Below, one piece after another: positions 46,180 through 56,484 of a DNA stretch of 64,000 bases; position 1 is the stretch's first letter; each line of letters begins with the position of its first letter. The notes under the pieces are model-generated. The model had not been told where the DNA came from. It did not search any database and saw nothing but the letters and a program-made list of their open reading frames with translations. Source of the DNA: Ephemerocybe angulata (taxonomy: Eukaryota > Basidiomycota > Agaricomycetes > Agaricales > Psathyrellaceae); contig JAACJK010000220.1 of assembly GCA_013368325.1 (NCBI GenBank), positions 868,001 to 932,000 on the forward strand. Direction: 5' to 3'. A program made the translations under genes and the position numbers.

Positions 46180-46420
46180 CTTGTCATGTGCGTGCTTCCT
46201 GAAGGAAGACTCGCTGGACTCGCTGCATGTGTGCGAATGGCGATGAGAGCAAAGTCGATGCCTGTGGGGTGTTAAAGCCCTACTATCACTATCAGACTCG
46301 AGAGAGAGATGGATTGTACCTATGCCGGGTGCCATCGCATTTTGCAGAAGGCCCGGAATGCAGCCCGATAGTATGGTTGGAACACGTCGCCACCAGGGAC
46401 TCTCGACCCCGAGCCCGGCG
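46180..46420 (-). pseudogene. Remnant of a third seven-helix membrane paralogue
   Basis: On the minus strand, LLQNAMAPGIG (ending at 46320) followed by an intron (46262-46319, GTACAATCC...CCCCACAG) and GIDFALIAIRTHA matches the C-terminal exon junction of both neighbouring paralogues (HHTLAPTIG/GIVFALIAIRSHV and MHQALAPSVG/GIVFALIAIRAHT). The splice signals are preserved but no upstream exons are found, so only the tail of a third tandem copy survives. Confidence 0.65.
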
Positions 46421-46473
46421 GAAGTTACACAGAGATAGTTGAAATATATCAATGCAATATCAAGGTCATGTTT

Positions 46474-47892
46474 TTAGTTAGGTGAGTGCACCCCAAGTGG
46501 ACGGCCCATTGAATGACCCTCTGCTATTGACTTCCCAATCGCCCCTCCCCACTGTTCATCGTCCTCCACTGCAATACTCCTTATTCTCATCGTGCCAGCT
46601 TGATTCCCGTTCAAGGAGTTCAGATCGACCGATGCCCTTAGACGGCTATTTTGAGGCCAAGGACTTTGAATCTCACTCGTAATGTGGACGCTCCTTGTAT
46701 GGTGATTCGCGACGTGCGACCGAATAGCAATGAGGGCAAAAACAATGCCTGCGGGGCATACTTTCAGCGAACTGGATCCAATGGAGACTATGAGGCACCT
46801 ACCTATGGTGGGAGCCAATGTGTGATGCACGACAAGAACCGAAGGGTGACCCACAGTAAACAGAATGATGGAAAGGAACATCTCAAGAGTATAGATGAGC
46901 GCACTCTCGATAACAATCCGCACGGCGGTGAGCAAATCCATGCCCGACGTGACAGAAAGCCCAACCTTCCGGGATTCCTCCCGTTGCCTCCAAATTCGGT
47001 ACGCGATCATACCTGTGGTTAGGCAGTTCAGCACAATATTTACTGGGGAGATCGACTTGAATATGTGTCCCATGATAGAGGCGCTTATTCCATCCTGGTC
47101 TCGCCACCAGTACATGGCAAATGAGGTTAACACTGGGGTAGTGGTGGGTGTTAGCCCCAAGATCATGAAGGGAAGTGGGGATAATCTCACCGACACTGGC
47201 TGTAAAAAGAATGAGGGGTACTATTGTCACCCAGTAGCTTCGATTCCATATCACCCAACACCTGTATATCTTTGCTCTGTACTCAATATCACGATTTGTC
47301 GCAAGGCTTATGATAGAGACGTACCCCGAGGAGATCTCCGACCCAGATGATGAGTGACAGAATTATTCCTTGGCCAAAAGTGTCCCAATTGTCGTAGTTG
47401 CTAAGGAAGTCGTTTGGGGCAGTGGAGGGTGCGTCGTCGGGCTGCAGAGCATACGCGTGTATCATCTGGTATACATTGACAGCTGAGGGCCCGGGTGACG
47501 TGGTGAGCGCGATCCCTATAGATGACTGTGTAGGACGCACAATTATGGATGGCCGCCAAGCCAAACAGCACAGTATTTCCGCCCAATGAGATAATGATTG
47601 CAGCGCCGTTGCCCCGGATCGTCTTCTGGCTGAACACGTAGAGAGTCCCAGCATACAGGAACGAGTATATCCCTATTGACATCGGTATCGCAACCGATTA
47701 TGCAGAACTATAGACTCACCAAACAGTATAGCCTTGGGTGATCAATGGGTGTCAGTCAGTACTCAAGGGCATTGACTCCAATATTCCGCTCATTCGCACC
47801 TCTAACCAGAATGCGACCAGGTAGTACATTCGATATGGATCATCACCGGGCCCCAACTTCGTTCCTGAGCCTGGTGGCAGGGTCACCCCCAT
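46474..47892 (-). CDS. Seven-helix membrane protein, tandem copy A
   Basis: Start at the ATG at 47892 (MGVTLPPGSG, aligned with copy B). Hydrophobic segments in successive exons: MYYLVAFWLEV, YSFLYAGTLYVF, IIISLGGNTVLFGLAAIHN, GIILSLIIWVGDLL, YRCWVIWNRSYWVTIVPLILFTAS, VNIVLNCLTTGMIAYRIW, ALIYTLEMFLSIILF and GIVFALIAIR. The RCWVIW motif and hydrophilic tail fit a large Agaricomycete receptor-like family of unknown ligand. Five or six introns. The cytosolic tail (about 46660-46474) ends GRPLGVHSPN. Function unknown; not a Ste3 or Ste2 pheromone receptor by motif. Confidence 0.72.
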
Positions 47893-48958
47893 GCTTGGCG
47901 TATCACCGCTGATTCTTGAAGAGGAGTGCCAGCGAGGCAATCCCAGGCTATTGAGACGGGGGGAGAGGGAAAGTGAAAAGCGAGTAGCCTCGTCACTTCT
48001 TAAGTTGGTATTATAAAACCAATATAAAACGAATGTCAGGGCACTTGAAATGGTCGCGTGGGGTGGGCAAGGGATCCAGTCCAATAAAGTTCGCTCAATT
48101 GAAATGGTGTGTCACTGGCCCACACAAAGACAACATCATGCAACGCCACTCATGCCTCAAGCTCAAAAGACAAGGCGACGTCGACAGAGCAGTAAGAAGG
48201 CCCGAAGTATACATACGCATAGGTTGAAGAAAAGTCTCGTAAATTGAAGTCACTCGGCAACAACATAAGCAGCCAGGGATTAAGCAGAACAGGCAAGATT
48301 ACAAGGGGAATGAAGGGGAGGTTGGGTTCGAGGTTCCTCCTCCGCCATCAAACGGCATTGCTACTAGTGTGGGAGCGTTTATGTCATGCGGTATGCCCTT
48401 GCCTGAGGCTACTTGCCTCCCGAGTCTCCCCTCTCGTTTGATATACATCATGGCTCTCCTCGACTGAACAGTCGGCATCGTTCTACCGAAGTCTCCCACC
48501 CAGGACCGAGTAGACCGAAGGCCCATAGCCCTGAACTGCCAGAGAGCAGAGAGTTCCTCGGAAACAGCTGTAATGTTCAATTCAAATTCGTGCCTGCTGG
48601 GCGCCGCGCGTTCTATGGCTTGCTCCTTGCCGTGGAATGCGGGCGAGCTGGCTCGTCATGTGCATACTTTGGGGGAAGGCGACTTCCAAGTACTTCCATA
48701 GGTTCGATTTGAGTATATGGAATTGCAGTGAATGGGATGCATCAGCCATTTGAATAGCGTCCCGTTACACCGGGATCCAACGCAGCCTGGAGCTCCATGT
48801 CGTTGTCGGTCGTCAGCAGTGGCCAGCAACCCGTACCAAGATTCAGCCCCTTCACGGCAACATTTCTTTCCGGGGAACATAAGTACTTACTACAGGTTAC
48901 TTGGAATCACGTACATTACTTGGGAACGACTTGGGAACGACACATTCAAGTCGATGAA
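47893..48958. other. Intergenic between membrane paralogues
   Basis: About 1.07 kb upstream of copy A and downstream of copy B. No conserved frame; I looked for a further paralogue and found none. Confidence 0.4.
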
Positions 48959-50370
48959 TTAATCGATACGGCAGGATACGGCTGTTGGAAGCCCCAGGTC
49001 CAATCCTGGGGCTTGAGAAATGAGCCTGTCTTCGACAACAAGACTCCTCGTGCTGGGTGTGCCAGTTCGGTGGTGCAGTCGGTCTGGCGAATGAGGGCTG
49101 GCCGGAGAGCCACTTTTCGGCCATGGAAGCCGCGCAAGTTGGCTTGTTATGTGGATGGTTCTGTTGTGATGACTTGCTGTGTGTGCGCGGATGGCAATGA
49201 GAGCGAAGACAATTCCTGTGGCGCCCGGAGATGAGTAAACGATACACGGCCCAGTGCGAAAGGTGAATAAGCGCTCACCCACGCTTGGTGCCAACGCCTG
49301 ATGCATAATTTGGATGGAAGGATGGTTCACAAGGAAGAGGACAATCGAAACGAACGTCCCGAACGTGTAAATAGCAGCACTTTCGATGATAATCCTCATC
49401 ACTGTGAACAAGTCCGTGCCTGACATGACGACAAGCCCAGCTTCACGAGATTCCTTGTGGGTCCCCCATATTCGATACACAATCAAGCCAGTGGTGAGGG
49501 CGTTGATACAGAGATTGATAGGAAGGGCGGCCTCGATGACGTGCTTCATGATCGAAGGGCTGATTCTTGTCTGGTCAGGTAGCCAGTGTATGGACATTGA
49601 GTTCAGTACTGCGTTTAGAACAGGCTGTTAGCCGACAGGCCACGAATACACAGGGATCGACTTACCGATGCTGTACATTACGAGCGCGAGAGGCAGCAAC
49701 GTCACCCAATAGCTGCGGCTCCATATAACCCAGCACCTGTATATCTTGAAATCACATTAGATCAGAACAAGGAAAAGGCCACCACGGAAGACTCACACCG
49801 AGGAGGTCACCGATCCAGATGATGATTAAAATAATCAGTACCTGAGCGAACGCTTCCCAGTTCTTGAAATTGACAAGGAACATGGCCGGAGCAGCCGCGG
49901 CCTGAGCTGTGTCGCCACCATGCAGCCCAAACGCTTTTGTGATGCGATAAACACTCAAAGCTGAGGATTGCTTCAATCATGGTTCTCAAAACTGATTCGG
50001 GGTAGAGTGTACGCACAATTATGGATGAGCGCTAGACCGAAAAGAGTGGTGTTGCCCCCAAACGATATAATGAATGCAGTGACATTGTCCTTCATCCTCG
50101 TTTTGCTGGACACATAAACGGTGATACCATATAGGAATGTGTACACCCCTACATGCTTCAGCATACAGTACAACCTCAATCCAATTAAAAATCGTTGCTC
50201 ACCGAATAGTATGGCCTTTAAGCGGAAACCGAGCCAGATCATTAGCGCCCCAATGGTCTATTATGAGAAACAAAGCTCACCTCGACCCAGTACGCGACCA
50301 GGTAATACATTTGAAGCTCGTCATTAGTTGCGAGGGTCAATGCAGAACCTGGGGGTAGGGTTGCGCTCAT
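48959..50370 (-). CDS. Seven-helix membrane protein, tandem copy B
   Basis: Start at the ATG at 50370 (MSATLPPGSALTLATNDELQMYYLVAYWVE). Helical exons: VGVYTFLYGITVYVS, IISFGGNTTLFGLALIHNCA, FAQVLIILIIIWIGDLLG, PINLCINALTTGLIVYRIWG, ESAAIYTFGTFVSIVLFLV and GIVFALIAIRAHTASHH. Same exon plan as copy A, e.g. the intron between LAPSVG and GIVF. Ends at 48959 after AVSCRID. The pair plus the remnant at 46180 point to repeated unequal crossing-over on one strand. Confidence 0.75.
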
Positions 50371-50465
50371 ACACGAGGTATTTTGCAATAGAATGCGCCA
50401 ACGTAGCAAGGAGTGTGCAAGAAACAAGCAAGAAACGGGCGGTGGGACCAGGTGTGTGTCAGGGA

Positions 50466-50468
50466 TTA
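50466..50468. repeat. TTA target duplication, left
   Basis: TTA directly before the MITE; matched by TTA at 50658-50660. TWA trinucleotides are the target duplication of PIF/Harbinger transposons. Confidence 0.7.
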
Positions 50469-50657
50469 GGGGCCTATTCGGTACGAACGCCTTGAAGGCG
50501 GAATCAGGCGTACGCCTGGGATTTTGGCAGGGAGTGCCCTGGAGTGCCTTGGAAACGGACGACGGAATCAGGCCGGGGCTGATCCTGTACGCTTGATTTT
50601 GATGCAATTTCCCTGCCAAGTTCCAAGGCTTGCAAGGCGTTGGTACCGAATAGGCCC
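50469..50657. mobile_element. Tourist/PIF-Harbinger-like MITE, 189 bp
   Basis: Terminal inverted repeats of about 25 bp: GGGGCCTATTCGGTACGAACG... at the left end (50469-50494) and its complement at the right end (50633-50657), differing by one base and one extra G. Flanked by TTA on both sides. The GGGCCT..TTCGG start is like that of Tourist elements in plants. No transposase, so it is non-autonomous. The interior has small palindromes (CAGGCGTACGCCTG; GATCAGCCCCGGCCTGATTC on the minus strand). It lies in the 586-bp gap between copy B and the Fhit-type gene. Confidence 0.75.
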
Positions 50658-50956
50658 TTAGCAGTATCGAGCGATTCATGTCGCCCAACCTTTACAAAGA
50701 CCATGAGAATGCATTCTGGAGTCAGTAGTGAAGTGGCAGCTATCAGTGGAAACGAGCCGCAGTCTATCCCAGTGAGAGTAGGAGGCGGGGGCTGGCGGGG
50801 GCCGGGAGGATCGATGGGAAGGATAGTTTAGTTTTTGGCGCGCCCCGCCCCGGCAATCAAACAGCTCTCCGACCTTTGGGCATCCAACTCAATTCCTGAA
50901 AAGGGAATTTTTAAATATAGCTCCTGAACCACGACTCCTTCCCTCCTGACTTGAAT

Positions 50957-51651
50957 ATGGCCCCTCTCCTCTTCTCGACGATCGAAGTGACAGCACAGGC
51001 ATTCTACCGGACGTCCCTGAGCTATGCTATAGTGAACCTGAAGCCCATTGTCCCAGGACGTAAGAACGAATTTCAAGGGCACCTTTCAATGGACTAAGGC
51101 GAACGTTCCCAGACGTACTGGTCATCCCGACACGACCTGTGCAGCGGATTGCCGACCTCGAAGGTACAAACAACATAGCAGACTACCCATGGTAAACCCT
51201 GGAGCTGACGAGGTACTCTGAGCCAGACAACGAACTCGTCTCCCTCATACGCTCTGTGCGACGCGTTGGCAACGTCGTCCAGCGCGTCTACGGTGCCGAC
51301 GCCCTCACCATCGCCTGCCAGGATGGGCCTGCCGCAGGCCAATCCGTTCCCCATGTTCACTTCCACATTCTACCCCGAAAAGCACAGGGCGACCGTTTTT
51401 CCGAGGACAAGGATGCGATATACCCAGAGCTTGAGACAGGCGAGGCGTCGCTGATGTCAGAACTCCACGAGCATAACGAGGCGCAGAAGCCAGCCGGGCA
51501 GCAACAGCAGCACAAGCACCAGCCATTCAAAGTCGATGCGGACGAAGATAGGAAGCCAAGGTCGATGGAGGAGATGGTGAAGGAAGCGGCATGGTTAAAG
51601 GGCTTCTTCACGGAGTTGGAGTCGAAAGAGCTCCAGGACCAGGTCGATTAA
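50957..51651 (+). CDS. HNT2: Fhit-type bis(5'-adenosyl)-triphosphatase (HIT)
   Basis: Splits diadenosine tri-/tetraphosphates. Start at the ATG at 50957 (MAPLLFSTIEVTAQ); LSYAIVNLKPIVPG precedes intron 1, then the RPVQRIADL block and the histidine triad PHVHFHILPRK, preceded by QDGPAAGQ as in human FHIT. After it, DAIYPELETGE, a poly-Gln/His insert (QQQQHKHQ) and a C-terminal helix EEMVKEAAWLKGFF. Introns near 51060-51110 and 51165-51210. A little longer than the human protein because of the insert. Confidence 0.92.
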
Positions 51652-51851
51652 CTGAACTTCCTGCGAGCGCTAACATCTCGAAAACATTTATCGTGCATAG
51701 TATAATGATTCCAAGAATATTTTGGGACTAGATTACAACAATAGATACATAGATACCGCTATAATGTTAATCCCGGCTGTAAGATAGAGTGAACGAGGGA
51801 CGAAATCTAGTAGGGTATCTTTTCTGCTTCCAATTGGCGACGGCTCTTCTT

Positions 51852-53719
51852 CTACATCGTCGGCGCTGCCTGGGTGCCAAACGAGTTATGCAGCCCAATG
51901 CTGTTCTCCTGGCCATCGCCATTGAGCTCTGGCACCTTCTCCTCATCGGCACCTCCGCCTTGTGCTCCGTTTTCCCGCACTGTTTCCTTGCTCCGCATCA
52001 GCTTCGTCTTGACCTTGTCTGCGCGCAGGGATTCGATGTGCCCCAGGTATGCTTCGTCTACATGCCCCGTCACGTATTCACCGGTGAACACTGAGCAGTC
52101 GAACTGCTCAATTTTGGGGTTCCATTGCCGGCAAGAGTGGACAAGGTCTTCGAGCGACTGGTAGATGATAAGATCCGCGCCAATGGAGGCGGCAATGGCG
52201 TCGTCGTCCTTATCGTACGCCACAAGTTCCTTCCGCGATGGCATATCGATACCATACACATTCGGGTAGCTAAATGAGAGTGTCGTGTTAAACCTGCACA
52301 CTGCTGAGAAGTAAGAAGAAGCATACCGAATGGGTGGTGCGCAACTTGCGACGACGACCTTCTTAGCACCGACGTCCTTGGCCATCTGGATGATCTCCCT
52401 GGACGTAGTTCCACGAACGATGGAGTCATCGACAATGAGGACATTCTTGTCCTGGAACTCGAGAGCCATAGCGTTCAGTTTACGACGAACGTTCTTCTCG
52501 CGCATATGTTGCCCAGGCATAATGAACGTCCTGCCGACATATCGGTTCTTGATGAAGCCTTCACGATATGGCAAACCCAGTTTCTGAGCGAGGTTCAGAG
52601 CGGCAACTCGAGAAGTATCGGGTACCTATACAGACACTTGTTCAGGAATGCCAATGGAAAGGACATAAGATGCACCCACCGGAATAACCACATCCACACT
52701 GAGGTTCTTCTCCTTCAAAACCTTCTTGACCTTCTCTGCAAGCGCATCGCCCATCGACATGCGACTCCTGTACACGCTGATCCCATCCACCACCGAATCC
52801 GGCCTCGCGAAGTACACAAACTCAAAGATATCCGGCGCAAAGGTCTTCGGCGGGCAGATCTGCCTGCGCGTCACCTTGCTTCTGGTAATGATAACCGCCT
52901 CGCCAGGCTTAACATCCTCCCAATCCGAGAACCCACCGGCATCCGCCACGATGCTCTCGCTCGCGACAACGTAGTCCTTACCATTCTTGCCGTCGCGCGT
53001 CGCAATTCCGATGGGCCGGATACCGTTGGGGTCGCGGAACGCGATGAGGCCGAAGCCCGCAAGAAGCGCGACGCAGGCGTACGCGCCCTTTACCTGCCGC
53101 TCCATGGCGGAGAGCGCGGTGAAGATATCCTCCTCGTTGATTCGGAACTTGCCCGTCTGCTGCAGGTTGTTGGCGAAGATGTTGAGGAGGAGCTCGGAGT
53201 CGGACGCAGTGTTGATGTGCCGGTGCGCCTCCTCGTCCATAAATTTCATGAGATCGGGGGTGTTGATGAGGTTTCCGTTCTGCAGAGCGACGAATGGCGC
53301 GTCAATTGCAGCTCAGGATGGTGATAAACGGGTCACAGCGACATACGTGAGCGAGACAGATTCCGTAGGGAGAGTTGACATAGAACGGCTGAGCTTCAGC
53401 GTGGTTCGAGCTTCCAGCAGTGGGGTATCTAACTGCAACCAGAGATTCCTCGGTAAGCCCAAAGCGCACTACAGACCTTTGACCGAAACGCACCATGTCC
53501 AATACCCATTCCACCAATCAACTTGGAGACGGAAGACTCGTCAAAGATGTCGCGGACCATCCCGTTCGCCTTGACCTGGTAAAACCGACCCTTGTATCCA
53601 CAGGTTACGACACCGGCAGCATCCTGTCCTCGGTGCTGAAGCAGCGACAAGCCCTCCACAATGTCGGCCGCGACATCGACGTTCGGGTCGCTCGATAATG
53701 AACCCAAGATTCCACACAC
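51852..53719 (-). CDS. ADE4: Amidophosphoribosyltransferase (Ade4)
   Basis: First step of purine synthesis: PRPP plus glutamine to phosphoribosylamine. Class II glutaminase domain starting CGILGSL with the catalytic Cys, then [35 protein letters not shown](V)ALLAGFG and RDPNGIRP. The PRTase domain has [19 protein letters not shown] and the PRPP loop [16 protein letters not shown]. Ends at 51852. The exon starts at a splice acceptor (TTATTTAG before TGTGTGG), so the start ATG must be split: A in an upstream exon, TG here. That exon is not placed. At least four other introns. Confidence 0.93.
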
Positions 53720-54837
53720 TAAATAAGTTACGTTAAAGGAGTCAGATTGACGCCCCTATAGTCTACCTCTGAAGGATACGCACTGATACTCTAATTTGAC
53801 CGCAAGGAGGTTCGAGAGGGGGGATTGGGGAAGAATCGGAGTGGGTCGTATAAGAGGCGGAGAGACGGGCGTCTGCCCAAAATTCTCGATCGATGCGCCT
53901 CAAAAAGTCATCCCCATTGCTAATTAGCTGCACCGCCACACGTGGAGGTCGGCCTTGGCCCCGATAGCCCCTATTTTTCTCCACAACTTTGAACTCAGGC
54001 ACAGCAGGGCACAGCACCAGGGGGGCAAGGTGCTAATGCGTATGTATCGCAGAATGCACCTGGTCATTGGATACAGAATGGATGGAGAGTTTGAACTCGA
54101 CCTTGTGTGCCGGCGCTTCGTGTACTCTTCGACAGCGGGTTCAAGTAGATTGCGGATTGCGGGGTAATTTGAAAGCGCAGAACTGACGTCGTCGAGTTGG
54201 GTTCGGCGCTCTCTCTATACCCCGTACCCGCCTGCTACGTGAAGGAGACTCTCCTTGAGTCGCATGTCGTATGTTGGAGGTTCGAGAAATAGATCGCAGC
54301 GAAACCGCTCGGAACTCGAAGCGTGGGTCGTTTACGAGCGAGCTGTCAGCGCGTGTTTCCTGTCGCTGGATGGCAGGCTGCAGCGGAGAGCGAACTTGAA
54401 AGTAAGTCACCCAGGATCCGGGTCGATAGAATCGCTTCGCAAACTTCAGAACGACAAACGCACCCATCGGACATCGTTGTAAAGAAGAAAGTCGCCATCG
54501 CGCGCCAATCTTTCAACACAATACGCGGTTGAACGCGGTCTAGTATTCACTACATATTACAGATTCTTTTTAACTATCGTCGTCGTGAGATTATTCTACA
54601 ATCCAGCAGGGTCGTGTAAATGGCAGCCCGGGATAAGTGTGCGTGAGCGTGTGGTATCATCTAGTGGCTACTAAATAAACAATGCAATGCGTCAGAGATA
54701 ACAATGAGGAAGGATGAGCTTCCTAAAAACCAGAAACAGGAAACATGAGACAAAGGGGAGTATGACGGGGGATGAGGGGAGGGAAGAAAAATGAATGGGG
54801 TCTAGAGCAGATGTGGATGGGGGAGGGTATCAAGCGC
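53720..54837. other. Intergenic: Ade4 5' region and SAM synthetase 3' flank
   Basis: Includes the unplaced first exon and promoter of ade4 (about 53720-53850). Beyond that, no gene or repeat seen; frames up to 108 residues are composition noise. Confidence 0.4.
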
Positions 54838-56259
54838 TCAGAGCTTGAGCTGCTTGACCTTCTCCCAGGAGTAGTCGGGGTTACCGAAGTGGCCGTAGGA
54901 AGCGGTCTGGAGGTACTGGGGCCTCTGGAGACCGAGCTCCTTGACGATGACACCGGGGCGGAGATCCCAGTTGTTGCGGATGATCTCAACGAGCTCAGCA
55001 TCGGTCTTGTTGCCAGTGCCGTAGGTGTCGACGTAGACGGAGAGGGGCTCGGCAACACCGATGGCGTACGAGAGCTGGACGAGGACACGGCGGGCAAGGC
55101 CGGCGGCGACGAGGGACTTGGCTAAAGAGGGTAGATGTCAGAAGGTACTCTCAAAAAGGATATCAATAGGATAAAAACGTACCGATCCATCGGGCGGTGT
55201 AGGCAGCAGAGCGATCGACCTTGGAGAAATCCTTTCCGGAGAAAGCTCCTCCACCGTGAGCACCCCATCCACCGTAGGTGTCGACGATGATCTTGCGCCC
55301 AGTCAAACCAGCATCACCCTGGGGACCACCGATAACGAAGCGGCCGGAAGGTTGAATCTATCAAGGAAGATAATCTAAGCTTCGGAAATTCCCAAAGAAG
55401 AAGAGTAGCCAAAAAACTTACGTGGTAGACAGTGCGGTCGTCCAAGAGGTTAGCGGGGACAACCTTCTTGACGACCTTCTCGAGGAGCTCGGTGCGGAGG
55501 TCCTCGGTGGAGATCTCCTCAGCGTGCTGGGTGGAGACGACGATGGTGTCGACACGGAGGGGGATGGTGGCACCGTTCTCCTTCTTGTACTCGACGGTGA
55601 CCTGGGTCTTGGAGTCGGGGCGCAACCAACCGAGCTCACCGCTGCGACGGGCATCGGCCATGGCCTTGTTGAGCTTGTGGGCGAGCATGATGGAGAGGGG
55701 CATGAACTCCTCAGTCTCGTCGGTGGCATAACCGAACATGATACCCTGATCACCAGCACCGTGGTTCTCGAGGTCACCGTGGTCGAGACCCTGGGCGATA
55801 TCGGGGGACTGCTGCTCGATGGCGACGAGGATGTTGCAGGTCTTGTAGTCGAAGCCCTTGGAGGAGTCGTCGTAGCCAATCCTCTTGATGGTCTCACGAA
55901 TGACCTTCTGGTAGTCGAGCTTGGCCTTGGTGGTGATTTCACCGAAGACCATGATCATGCCGGTCTTGGAGGCGGTCTCGCAGGCGACCTTGGACCAGGG
56001 ATCCTCGGCAAGGCAGGCATCGAGCTGGAGGGGTCGGAATGAGCATGCTGGACATCGACGACACGACGACGACGACAACTTACAATAGCATCGGAGACCT
56101 GGTCACAGATTTTATCTGATCGTCGAGCAGAGGTCAGCGACGATCCGGACGCGACGCGCAGAGGGGCTGCTCACCGGGGTGGCCCTCACCGACGGACTCG
56201 GAGGTGAAGAGGAAGTGGCCAGGGGCCAGGGCAGAGTGAGTAACGCGTCCGTTGGCCAT
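54838..56259 (-). CDS. SAM1: S-adenosylmethionine synthetase
   Basis: Makes SAM from methionine and ATP. Start at the ATG at 56259 ([29 protein letters not shown]), with an intron right after and the conserved DQVSDAI exon. The main exon has the AdoMet synthetase signature [18 protein letters not shown] and the VEY, VST and ELL(EKV) segments. The next exons have [22 protein letters not shown], the [19 protein letters not shown] loop, and [16 protein letters not shown] at the end, stop TGA 54838-54840. Codon use is strongly biased (mostly C/G-ending), as expected of a highly expressed gene; this creates long shadow frames on the other strand. Confidence 0.95.
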
Positions 56260-56484
56260 TGTAGTGAGTGAGGAAGGAGGAGGGAGGAGGAGATAATTAT
56301 TTCTCGTCCAACCCTTCCAAATTTTATCCAACAACAATCCGCTGACTAAGCATCAGCGCTATATCACGCCATCGCTCCCTGGTCAACTCGCAACATATCA
56401 CAACTGCAGCTGCCAACGAGGCCATCGTCTCGTACCATTCTACTAATTAATGTTACATACAATGTATAGGGTCTGACAGGATCG

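Noticed and set aside
55418..56042. Long frames on both strands over the SAM synthetase exon (174 and 206 residues)
   Set aside because: Artefacts of strong codon bias in a highly expressed gene; the signature frame is the one with [15 protein letters not shown].
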